DNA of 8,055 nt from the NCBI GenBank assembly GCA_002841655.1, contig PHAH01000032.1, positions 1-8,055 of the forward strand, written 5' to 3'. Positions 1 through 7,654 of the stretch are shown piece after piece. The notes under the pieces are model-generated. The model was given only the letters and a program-made list of their open reading frames with translations. It searched no databases and had not been told where the DNA came from. This stretch comes from Candidatus Falkowbacteria bacterium HGW-Falkowbacteria-2 (lineage in GTDB: Bacteria; Patescibacteriota; Patescibacteriia; Patescibacteriales; UBA12465). Both the position numbers and the translations under genes were made by a program. The number at the start of each line of letters is the position of its first letter. Within the stretch, counting starts at the first letter, position 1.

Positions 1-191
1 TGGTTTATATCAAAGCAGACCGCGAAACAATGGATGAGGCTATGACTATGGCGGGAGTAGATAGGGCGTTTCTGATAATTAACCGATATTGGTGGGCAAG
101 TGACAAGATTGTTGCCGAGGCCAAACTCAGTGCTAATAGCTGGGAAAGACTAAATCAGGGGGAAGTGCATGTGTTTGAGTATGTTAGGTAA
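1..191 (+). CDS. C-terminal fragment of an unrecognised protein
   Basis: An open frame enters from the left edge (first full codon at 3) and ends at TAA 189-191, giving 62 residues that begin VYIKADRETMDEAM and end VHVFEYVR. The composition is normal for a soluble domain: mixed charge, several Trp and Tyr, no membrane segment and no cysteine. The last residues (EVHVFEYV) look like a closing beta strand. I do not recognise the family from this tail and assign no function. It is read as coding because the frame runs unbroken to a stop that is followed 20 bp later by a strong hairpin terminator, the arrangement expected at the end of a transcription unit. It converges on the DUF3160 gene. Confidence 0.6.
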   Translation, partial: VYIKADRETMDEAMTMAGVDRAFLIINRYWWASDKIVAEAKLSANSWERLNQGEVHVFEYVR

Positions 192-210
192 TAATATTTA
201 ATTTGTTAGT

Positions 211-244
211 ATCAAAAAGCACCTGATGCCAGGTGCTTTTTGAT
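211..244. terminator. Bidirectional intrinsic terminator between convergent genes
   Basis: A perfect 15-bp inverted repeat (211-225 and 230-244, each arm ATCAAAAAGCACCTG or its complement) closes a 4-nt loop ATGC. The GC-rich core GCACCTG/CAGGTGC is flanked by A5 on one side and T5 on the other, so RNA from either strand forms a hairpin followed by a U run. It lies 20 bp after the plus-strand stop and 14 bp after the minus-strand DUF3160 stop, so it can serve both units. Confidence 0.9.
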
Positions 245-257
245 TATATATATTGTA

Positions 258-2642
258 TTATTTACTCTCTTGATAATTAAAGACTGGGCCGACGGCAAAT
301 ACCGTTTCCTCTCCTGCTTTATGAGCTATTATCATTAGTGACGGTACGTTTAATTTCTCTTTTAAAGTAGCCCCTAATAAACCCTTATTCCAAGACAAGA
401 TTTTACTTCCAGCTTTTTCCACGGACTGCATGCGGGCAAAATCACGTATCGACTGGGTGTCATCCGCTTCAAGTGCCTCCCCTTTAGACTGTTTTTCCGC
501 GATAGCACGCAGACTCTCTAGTTGGCGATAGGTATCACGCAAACGATTAGTAGCCAGGTTAGATTTTTCATTTAATCCTAACGCCTGGAACATTTCTAAA
601 ATCATCGCGTTATGAGCAAGCAGGCGGTCGTAAAATGCGACTGAAGGTTCTACCAGTGCAAAATCGGGAATGTCACTTACCACTGCTAATCCTGAGGTGG
701 AATCTTGTTTGCGTAATACCAACTTATCAGCTGGTAATTGCATATCAGTCCATGCACCAAGCGCACTAGTTGCCTTCCGGTCTAACCAGGCAGAACTTCT
801 AAGGTACGATGGCAAATTGTTTACCGCTGTATGAAGATGATTTTGCCAGATATATAGAGATGACCAATAGTTATTCAGCTGCCCCTTCATTGCCGCATTT
901 ACCTGAGGACGTAAAGTAGCCATTGCCTCATTATAATTTGCATAGCTCGCATTCTCTGAGTAGGAAGCGCTAGTCCAATCGGGATATACTATTTTCAAAA
1001 TATCTTGACCGGATCCTTGGCAGCGCTGATAGCGTCGGTCAAATAAACAAGCAGTGACATTACCTGCTGCTGGCTTTTCTCCTCCTTGATAAACACCAAC
1101 GTTCGGATAGCTCAGGCGGCTAAAGATGAATTCATTTGGCCAATAGAAATCTGCTAAGAACTGAAAACCGGCGCGCTTGTAGCCCTCCATTGTTTGGAGA
1201 CTAAGGCCGCCCTGCATCGGAACGACTGATCTTTTTAAAAGTTCACGTCGTAGTTTCTGCATATTCTCTTCGCTCTCAGCGACATCTTCAGCAAACAAAG
1301 CGGTAACATCATACTCTTCGCCGTATAATTGCTTAGCTCCATCACGGTAATCAACATAGTTCCAGGTATCACGCAGACCCTTGAAGAAAGACATTGTTTT
1401 ATAGACACGAGCCCATTCATCCTTAAGCTCTTGATTGTTTGAAAAATCCTGAGCAATCAATGAGGCTGCTGTAAAGTTAATGCGCCAGTCGTCTTGATCA
1501 AGCAAACACTCCGCGCAAGTCTCATCGCGGTAGTTAAGCGGGAAGATTGAATTCAGCCAAGCTGCCGCCAAATAGAAGTTATTTAAACGGGCGTTGTCTT
1601 TATACTCTGCTGGTACGACAAAATCTTTATAATCGCGGTCGTAAAGCAACACTGGTGATTTTTTCTTGTCCCGCGCCTGGCGAATCAGTTCTAGTTCTTT
1701 TACTACATCATCACGCAAATAGGCGGGCACGGTAAAATCCAAGCGCTGCCGCTCTTGCGGACTAAATTTTCCGATGTTGAATTTGTTTTCAGTATCAACC
1801 TGTTCAACTTGGGGTTTCAATAACTCAAGCGCCACCGCAAAGAAGGCTGTTTGCAAACGCTCTCCCTCTAAAACGCGGTCATTGCGAGCGCCCACCTCAG
1901 AAAAATGTGCCTCATAGCGCGCACGTGAGTTATCGTATAAAACCTTACTAATCTGCCAAAGGCTATCAAAAAAGACGCCTTCTTCAACGTCCTTAAACGA
2001 TGCCTTAAGAGCATTCTGATAATAATATGAAATAAAGTCGGCACTAATATACAATGGTATTTGTTTTTCATCAAGCAATGAGGCGAGCGCATAAAAATCA
2101 GGAGCCTCTTTAGCAAAGGGATTATCTAAAACAACAAAACCCTGATTGTTTAGAGCGGTAATGCCGCCTTCAAGATTCAATTTGCGGGATAGCTCATAAT
2201 AATTAGCGACGTCTACTTTTACGTTAAGAGGCAATTCATAACTAGCAAACGCCGTTTCGGTGGAACGTTCAGTCGGCTGCTGATAAAAATCAGCAAATGA
2301 CATATACTCAACATCATTATCGTCTCCAAGAGGACCATTCCCATTGTCGTTGCCGTTCTCGTCTTCTGGCTGAAGCCCGCCTAAACGTACTGGGTCAGTT
2401 GTCGTTGCATTCGCGGGGTCAGCTGGCTCCTCGGTAGCAATCCGGAAACTCTTTAACAAAAACCAAAAAGCAACCGCCACCACGATCAGGACAAAGAAAG
2501 TGCCCATGACGAGTAGTTTTCTCTTTTTATCATCAATGCCGTCGTCTGGAAGCTCCCTGGCGCCGGCGGGGTCAACAAAGTTATTCCCACCAGTCGCTGG
2601 CTTCTCCTCCTGTTTAACCTTTAAATCGGTTTGCTCGAACAT
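258..2642 (-). CDS. Membrane-anchored DUF3160 family protein
   Basis: A 794-residue protein of unknown biochemical role. A basic patch (KKRK, residues 39-42) precedes one hydrophobic segment at about 43-64. This predicts an uncleaved anchor with the N-terminus inside and about 730 residues outside. A low-complexity Asp/Asn/Gly linker follows at about 93-110. From about 165 to the C-terminus the protein matches the DUF3160 pattern as I remember it: the QGFVVL and IPLYISADF stretches near 166-204, a PSYLRSSAWLDRKATSALGAWT block at 611-632 followed by KLVLRKQ, and the closing AVGPVFNY. Four extracytoplasmic cysteines (376/379 in CAEC; 532/541) could form two disulfides. The start lies 4 nt after the mltG stop with no Shine-Dalgarno motif, suggesting coupled translation. 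Family membership is quite secure, function is unknown, and an envelope role is inferred from topology and the mltG neighbour. Confidence 0.85.
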   Translation of the reverse strand: MFEQTDLKVKQEEKPATGGNNFVDPAGARELPDDGIDDKKRKLLVMGTFFVLIVVAVAFWFLLKSFRIATEEPADPANATTTDPVRLGGLQPEDENGNDNGNGPLGDDNDVEYMSFADFYQQPTERSTETAFASYELPLNVKVDVANYYELSRKLNLEGGITALNNQGFVVLDNPFAKEAPDFYALASLLDEKQIPLYISADFISYYYQNALKASFKDVEEGVFFDSLWQISKVLYDNSRARYEAHFSEVGARNDRVLEGERLQTAFFAVALELLKPQVEQVDTENKFNIGKFSPQERQRLDFTVPAYLRDDVVKELELIRQARDKKKSPVLLYDRDYKDFVVPAEYKDNARLNNFYLAAAWLNSIFPLNYRDETCAECLLDQDDWRINFTAASLIAQDFSNNQELKDEWARVYKTMSFFKGLRDTWNYVDYRDGAKQLYGEEYDVTALFAEDVAESEENMQKLRRELLKRSVVPMQGGLSLQTMEGYKRAGFQFLADFYWPNEFIFSRLSYPNVGVYQGGEKPAAGNVTACLFDRRYQRCQGSGQDILKIVYPDWTSASYSENASYANYNEAMATLRPQVNAAMKGQLNNYWSSLYIWQNHLHTAVNNLPSYLRSSAWLDRKATSALGAWTDMQLPADKLVLRKQDSTSGLAVVSDIPDFALVEPSVAFYDRLLAHNAMILEMFQALGLNEKSNLATNRLRDTYRQLESLRAIAEKQSKGEALEADDTQSIRDFARMQSVEKAGSKILSWNKGLLGATLKEKLNVPSLMIIAHKAGEETVFAVGPVFNYQESK

Positions 2643-2646
2643 AATA

Positions 2647-3549
2647 TTATGGCAAATATTTATACTTGTTGTTCAAATGTTCTTGATAGGTGACAGCGTA
2701 GACGATATCGCTCGTACCAGCAGGGGTGAGAAAATAGTTGTAATTTGTTTTCGTCGGATATATCGCTGCTTCAATCGCCAAGATGCCAGGATTACTAATC
2801 GGTCCCGGAGGTAGACCGCGATATTTATAGGTATTATAAGGTGATTCAATCGCCGTATCTTCCGCACTATACTGAGGCTTATTCACTCCGAGTATATAGG
2901 CAAGTGATGCGCAAGACTGGAGAGCCTGGCCAACTTTAATGCGATCCCAAAAGATACCGGCAATAATCCGCGCATCCTCATTATCACCAGTGGCATAGTT
3001 AATCGGTGCTTCTCTTTCCAAAATTGAAGCCATCGTCATGATTTCATAAATAGTTTTACCTTGGCTCGCAATATCTTCACGCATTTTCGGAGTAAGACGT
3101 CTATCAAGATTATTTAACATCTTTATCACTAACTCTTCTGGAGTTGAACTCGCGGCGAAGACGCGATAGGTATCGGGATATAGATAACCCTCCAAGCCGC
3201 GGTTAGCTGGCTTGTCTTTTAAAAATTCATATCGCGCAGCTAAATCAACTGGTTGCGGCAAGTCTGCTTCTTGGCTGTAATCTATCTGAGGAAATCCAAC
3301 AGTTTCTAAAAATTCCTCACTTTGCCATAAGCCCTGACCCTCAAGATATTGAGCAATTTCTTTGTTTGTCCAACCCTCAATGAAGCGGACTGTTTTTTCT
3401 TCACGGGGTGCTATTGTCACCGGCTCTTCCTTGGCAAATATGCGTTCCAAACGAGCAGCCACCCTGCCCCCGGTGAGCACATTTAAAATAGACACCACAA
3501 CGAGCAGAACAATGCCTGTATAAATTGTATAACGGAGATATTTTGTCAT
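2647..3549 (-). CDS. mltG: MltG (YceG-like) endolytic peptidoglycan transglycosylase
   Basis: A 300-residue, single-pass inner-membrane enzyme expected to cleave nascent glycan strands and so set their length. A hydrophobic anchor spans about 8-26. A LysM-like part at about 53-115 (TVRFIEGWTNKEIAQYLE) precedes the catalytic YceG core. Visible core motifs are LEGYLYPDTY (119-128), MASILERE (173-180) with E178 aligning to the catalytic Glu218 of E. coli MltG, IAGIFWDRIKVG (197-208), SPYNTY (236-241) and GLPPGPISNPG (245-255). Length is slightly below the E. coli protein (about 340), and all core motifs are present. One oddity is LQSCASLAY at 211-219, where many homologues have LQSDPTVxY. The ATG lies 1 nt after the upstream stop (TAAAATG), pointing to translational coupling with the nucleotidyltransferase. 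Confidence 0.93.
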   Translation of the reverse strand: MTKYLRYTIYTGIVLLVVVSILNVLTGGRVAARLERIFAKEEPVTIAPREEKTVRFIEGWTNKEIAQYLEGQGLWQSEEFLETVGFPQIDYSQEADLPQPVDLAARYEFLKDKPANRGLEGYLYPDTYRVFAASSTPEELVIKMLNNLDRRLTPKMREDIASQGKTIYEIMTMASILEREAPINYATGDNEDARIIAGIFWDRIKVGQALQSCASLAYILGVNKPQYSAEDTAIESPYNTYKYRGLPPGPISNPGILAIEAAIYPTKTNYNYFLTPAGTSDIVYAVTYQEHLNNKYKYLP

Positions 3550-3550
3550 T

Positions 3551-4024
3551 TTATTTCTTAGTATTTAACTTTTCTTTTTTAGCGGCCGCTTCCGCAATCA
3601 TCTTTGAGCTCGCCCGAATCTTCTTTCCTAAGCCGTCAACCATCTTAATGTTATAATGCTGACAAATTTCATATTCAGGCACATCACCGATATTCTTGCG
3701 GTCACCACCATTGGCGAAAATATGCGGACGCACTTTAGCTAAAGATTTTCGCACTGTTTTATCACGATCAATCGACACAAAGACATCATCAACCGCTCTA
3801 AGAGCCGCGATAATCTTTACTCTGTCGGCTAATTTCATAAAGGGGACACTACCCTTCAACTTCACCTGATGATCATTATTAATGATTGCTACCAGCCTAT
3901 CACCAAGCGTCCGCGCCTTCTCAATCATTTCGAGGTGACCAACATGAAGCGGATTAAAGTAGCCAGAAACAGCCACGATAACCGGTTTTTTGCTTACTTT
4001 CGTTAATCTATTTTTAGAAGGCAT
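3551..4024 (-). CDS. HxGH-motif nucleotidyltransferase (cytidylyl-/adenylyltransferase family)
   Basis: A 157-residue single-domain nucleotidyltransferase of the group containing glycerol-3-phosphate cytidylyltransferase (TagD) and the heptose-1-phosphate adenylyltransferase domain of HldE. The nucleotide-binding motif is GYFNPLHVGHL at 21-31 (H27, H30). It is followed by GDRLVAIINND (41-51), the helix LADRVKIIAALRAVDDV (65-81) and RPHIFANGGDR (99-109). RASSKMI at 137-143 corresponds to the C-terminal ISTS-type phosphate-binding motif. The usual GxFDxxHxGH Asp is Asn here (N24). The last 15 residues are a Lys/Glu/Ala-rich tail. The substrate cannot be read from sequence; CDP-glycerol-like, ADP-heptose-like or other activated sugar or polyol products are all possible. 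It is the first gene of the operon with mltG and the DUF3160 gene, which favours an envelope-precursor role by inference. Confidence 0.82.
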   Translation of the reverse strand: MPSKNRLTKVSKKPVIVAVSGYFNPLHVGHLEMIEKARTLGDRLVAIINNDHQVKLKGSVPFMKLADRVKIIAALRAVDDVFVSIDRDKTVRKSLAKVRPHIFANGGDRKNIGDVPEYEICQHYNIKMVDGLGKKIRASSKMIAEAAAKKEKLNTKK

Positions 4025-4052
4025 ATGCTATATTAATAATATTTATGCAGCT

Positions 4053-4081
4053 ATTATAGCAGAAATATGCACCGTGGACAA
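4053..4081 (-). promoter_or_regulatory. Sigma70-type promoter for the nucleotidyltransferase-mltG-DUF3160 operon
   Basis: On the minus strand, -35 TTGTCC (4076-4081) is separated by exactly 17 bp from a consensus -10 TATAAT (4053-4058), preceded by TGC, giving an extended -10. The predicted start site is near 4046, leaving an AT-rich leader of about 22 nt before the ATG at 4024 with no Shine-Dalgarno motif. It lies just downstream of the groEL terminator, so the two operons appear to be transcribed separately. Confidence 0.75.
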
Positions 4082-4093
4082 ACATAATTTTAT

Positions 4094-4123
4094 AAAAAAG
4101 AGGCCCATCTAGGACCCCTTTTT
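4094..4123 (-). terminator. Intrinsic terminator of groES-groEL
   Basis: In minus-strand RNA the arms AAAAAGGGGUCC (4123 to 4112) and GGGCCUCUUUUU (4106 to 4095) pair over 12 bp with two G:U wobbles around a UAGAU loop, and end in a run of six U. In plus-strand RNA the same two positions become A/C mismatches, so the hairpin is better formed for transcripts coming from groEL. It begins 18 bp after the groEL stop. Confidence 0.85.
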
Positions 4124-4141
4124 ATATATTTCTTGAACTGA

Positions 4142-5806
<1,665 letters not shown>

Positions 5807-5826
5807 ATGTTTGGAATTAGTTAGGA

Positions 5827-6117
5827 TTAATCAATAATTGCGACAATGTCGCTTTCTTCTAAAATTAGATACTCTTCGCCATCAATTTTAATCTCGTCTG
5901 GAGAATACTTTTTAAAGACAACCTGATCACCGATTTTTACATTCATCGGAGCTAGTTGGCCGTTTTCAAGTTGCTTGCCCGGACCAACGGCAATGATCTC
6001 ACCTTTCTCCGGTCTTTCATTTTCCGCGCTCCCAGGTAAAACGATACCTGATTTTGTCATTTCCTCCTGGGCGGCGGCTTTCACGATAACGTGATTTGAG
6101 AGTGGTCTCAGTTTCAT
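5827..6117 (-). CDS. groES: Co-chaperonin GroES (Hsp10, Cpn10)
   Basis: A 96-residue lid subunit that forms a heptameric cap on GroEL. It starts with the usual beta-strand MKLRPLSNHVIVK. A mobile loop follows at about 16-33, whose GIVLP (24-28) supplies the Ile-Val-Leu tripeptide that docks on the GroEL apical domain. GEIIAVGPGK (39-48), the roof-loop region near 51-59, GDQVVFKKY (63-71) and the closing EEYLILEESDIVAII complete the fold. Length is normal and no key part is missing. It is the first gene of the groES-groEL operon. The ATG at 6117 is preceded by ACCT with no Shine-Dalgarno sequence, and by a leader of about 126 nt that begins at a CIRCE-like operator. Heat-shock control by an HrcA-type repressor is therefore likely. 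Confidence 0.98.
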   Translation of the reverse strand: MKLRPLSNHVIVKAAAQEEMTKSGIVLPGSAENERPEKGEIIAVGPGKQLENGQLAPMNVKIGDQVVFKKYSPDEIKIDGEEYLILEESDIVAIID

Positions 6118-6243
6118 AGGTTCAGAAGGGCAAATAGCTGAAGAAAGCAGGAACTATAAGTGCTTATCTTCAAATATTTGCTAATATTAAAAATATTTTT
6201 ATTAAATACATTTTAGCAGTCGCAATTAAAGACTGCTAAGCCT
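6118..6243 (-). other. Long AT-rich 5' leader of groES-groEL
   Basis: If transcription starts near 6243, about 126 nt of untranslated RNA precede groES. The first part holds the CIRCE hairpin. The middle (about 6170-6212) is nearly all A/T with short self-complementary tracts (AAATATTT, AAAAATATTTTT), which could fold only weakly. No open frame, secondary promoter with both hexamers, or Shine-Dalgarno sequence was found in it. Confidence 0.5.
6213..6239 (-). promoter_or_regulatory. CIRCE-like operator (putative HrcA binding site)
   Basis: A perfect inverted repeat TTAGCAGTC-N9-GACTGCTAA (arms 6213-6221 and 6231-6239). It has the exact 9-bp arms and 9-bp spacer of the classical CIRCE element (TTAGCACTC-N9-GAGTGCTAA), and each arm differs at one position, changed symmetrically. 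It begins about 10 bp after the -10 box of the groES promoter and 95 bp before the groES start, the usual CIRCE position at or just after the transcription start. HrcA bound here would block groESL transcription; heat would release it. No hrcA gene lies in the window. Confidence 0.9.
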
Positions 6244-6249
6244 AAGCCT

Positions 6250-6278
6250 ATTTTAGAGCTTTTTAAGCGCCTTGTCAA
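6250..6278 (-). promoter_or_regulatory. Sigma70-type promoter for groES-groEL
   Basis: On the minus strand a perfect -35 TTGACA (6273-6278) is followed after 17 bp by -10 TAAAAT (6250-6255, five of six consensus bases). The predicted start is near 6243, immediately next to the CIRCE repeat. A near-consensus vegetative promoter plus a repressor operator is the HrcA/CIRCE logic, and no alternative heat-shock sigma factor is needed. Confidence 0.88.
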
Positions 6279-6286
6279 GAATCAGT

Positions 6287-6315
6287 TTGAAGCCCTGCTC
6301 TCTTTGCGATATAAT
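6287..6315 (+). promoter_or_regulatory. Sigma70-type promoter for uppP
   Basis: On the plus strand, -35 TTGAAG (6287-6292) is followed after 17 bp by a consensus -10 TATAAT (6310-6315). The predicted start near 6322 gives a leader of about 20 nt before the ATG at 6343, with no Shine-Dalgarno motif. Its -35 is only 8 bp from the -35 of the divergent groES promoter, so the two polymerase sites are back to back and may compete. Confidence 0.75.
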
Positions 6316-6342
6316 AAAAGTTAGTGTTTAGCAAAAATTACT

Positions 6343-7122
6343 ATGACCTATCTACAATCAATCATTCTCGGAATTATCGAAGGAATAACCGAATTCCTAC
6401 CTATCTCCTCCACGGCCCACCTAATTATCTCTTCTAAGGCGCTACGCCTGCCCGAGAGCGACTTTCTCAGCAGTTTTCTGATATCCATCCAGCTCGGCGC
6501 AATTCTCTCTGTGGCGGTCTTATATGCGAAAACTGTGCTGAAAAACCCAAAACTTATTTTAAAGATCATTGCCGGTTTTATCCCAACTGCTCTTATTGGT
6601 TTCGCTATTTATGGTTTGATTAAAAATTATCTGCTCGAAAGCCTCATCCTCATTGCCACTGCCCTGCTTTTAGGCGGCATAGTCCTTATTATTCTTGAAA
6701 AATACTTTGCCAAACATCAACCACAAGTCGAATCATCTCTCGCTGACATGACCTATCGTCAAGCTGCTCTCATCGGCGTTTTTCAGACCTTAGCCGTTGT
6801 CCCTGGTGTATCGCGCTCTGCCGCCACCATCATGGGTGGTCTCTCCCTTGGTATTTCCCGAAAAAATATCGTGGAGTTTTCCTTCCTCTTAGCACTGCCA
6901 ACCATGTTTGGAGCAACGGTGTTAGATTTATATAAAACCCCTCCCGTTCTCCAAGGCAACGACTTATGGATCTGGATTGTCGGAGGCCTCAGCGCCTTTG
7001 TCACAGCGGTGTTAGGTATAAAATTCTTCCTGCGCTATATTCAAAAGAATGATTTTCAAGCCTTCGGGTGGTATCGTATTGCTCTAGGTCTCATTCTCTT
7101 TGCTTTTATACTTCTATCATAA
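6343..7122 (+). CDS. uppP: Undecaprenyl-diphosphatase UppP (BacA family)
   Basis: A 259-residue polytopic inner-membrane enzyme that removes a phosphate from undecaprenyl diphosphate to regenerate the lipid carrier for peptidoglycan and other surface glycans; family members confer bacitracin resistance when overproduced. The first catalytic motif is at 13-26 (EGITEFLPISSTAH), containing the Glu pair E13/E17, S22, S23 and H26. The usual STGH is STAH here. The second is PGVSRSAATIMGG (154-166), with R158 equivalent to the essential Arg174 of E. coli. Hydrophobic segments are spread over the whole length, for example about 74-94, 100-118, 176-196 and 208-230, ending in a final helix. Length is typical (E. 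coli 273). It has its own promoter, is divergent from groES, and ends at a strong terminator, so it is probably a single-gene unit. Confidence 0.97.
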   Translation: MTYLQSIILGIIEGITEFLPISSTAHLIISSKALRLPESDFLSSFLISIQLGAILSVAVLYAKTVLKNPKLILKIIAGFIPTALIGFAIYGLIKNYLLESLILIATALLLGGIVLIILEKYFAKHQPQVESSLADMTYRQAALIGVFQTLAVVPGVSRSAATIMGGLSLGISRKNIVEFSFLLALPTMFGATVLDLYKTPPVLQGNDLWIWIVGGLSAFVTAVLGIKFFLRYIQKNDFQAFGWYRIALGLILFAFILLS

Positions 7123-7133
7123 GCTGATATAAC

Positions 7134-7163
7134 AAAAAACCTGCCAAGCGGCAGGTTTTTTTT
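7134..7163. terminator. Bidirectional intrinsic terminator between uppP and atpC
   Basis: A perfect 12-bp stem AAAAAACCTGCC (7134-7145) with its complement (7150-7161) encloses loop AAGC. On the plus strand it is followed by eight T in total (7156-7163), and on the minus strand the A6 run gives T6. It lies 11 bp after the uppP stop and about 15 bp beyond the atpC stop, so it closes both uppP and the atp operon. Confidence 0.93.
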
Positions 7164-7178
7164 ATTTGAGAAACTAAA

Positions 7179-7628
7179 CTATTTACCAGGATGGATGTTT
7201 TTTAGTTTACGCCATTTATGTAAGGCGCGTTCACGGGCCAATTCAATATCCAAACGAGCGGCGACAGCTGATAGATCATAATTTTCATGAGTCATGGCTT
7301 CATTCTTAGCGTCCTCGGCGGTTTTTCGAGCCTCAACAATGCGTGATTCATCAAGTTCGTTGGCACGTTCCGCAGTGTCTGCTAAAATGACAATTTTTTC
7401 ACGTAAAACCTCAACGAAGCCGCCGGAAATAGAAATGATTTCCATATCACCTTCTAAGGTTTTGATTTCAATAACACCGGGCTTGATGATGGAAACCAAA
7501 GGAATATGTTCGGGTAAAACCGTTATCTCACCAGATTGTGTCGGGATAGTCACCTGCAAAACCTCCTGCTTAAGCAGGGTTCTTTCCGGTGTCGCAATTT
7601 CGAATTTTATGCTTTTCTTTTCAGCCAT
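7179..7628 (-). CDS. atpC: F-type ATP synthase epsilon subunit
   Basis: A 149-residue subunit of the F1 central stalk that couples rotation to catalysis and can inhibit ATP hydrolysis through its C-terminal helices. The N-terminal beta-sandwich spans about 6-88. Its signatures are FEIATPER (9-16), SGEITVLPEHIPLVSIIKPG (32-51), then ISGGFVEV (67-74) and VILADTAER (80-88). The C-terminal two-helix part (about 91-145) has the common DESRIVEARKTAEDAKNEA pattern and ends in a basic tail ARERALHKWRKLK. It is slightly longer than E. coli AtpC (139). The start is 26 nt after the atpD stop with no Shine-Dalgarno motif. It is the last gene of the atp operon and uses TAG, the only non-TAA stop in the window. 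Confidence 0.96.
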   Translation of the reverse strand: MAEKKSIKFEIATPERTLLKQEVLQVTIPTQSGEITVLPEHIPLVSIIKPGVIEIKTLEGDMEIISISGGFVEVLREKIVILADTAERANELDESRIVEARKTAEDAKNEAMTHENYDLSAVAARLDIELARERALHKWRKLKNIHPGK

Positions 7629-7654
7629 AATAATTTGGCGTTAACGGAAATTAA

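Noticed and set aside
2500..2814. Plus-strand open frame of 104 codons across the DUF3160/mltG junction
   Set aside because: It lies antisense to two convincing genes, has no family resemblance, and is best seen as a shadow frame.
6152..6157. TATAGT on the minus strand as a second -10 box close to groES
   Set aside because: No acceptable -35 hexamer lies 16-18 bp upstream, while a near-perfect promoter exists at 6250-6278.
6156..6167. Short inverted repeat ATAAG-TG-CTTAT whose right part resembles a CIRCE half-site
   Set aside because: It matches only 7 of 9 half-site bases, has no partner arm at the 9-bp spacing, and sits well inside the leader; chance is the simpler reading.
6170..6212. 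Possible RNA thermometer in the groES leader
   Set aside because: The self-complementary tracts are almost pure A/U, far from the start codon, and there is no Shine-Dalgarno sequence to mask; CIRCE already explains heat control.
7294..7644. Plus-strand open frame of 116 codons opposite atpC
   Set aside because: It is antisense to a clear atpC; the Ser-rich composition is typical of a reverse-strand shadow.
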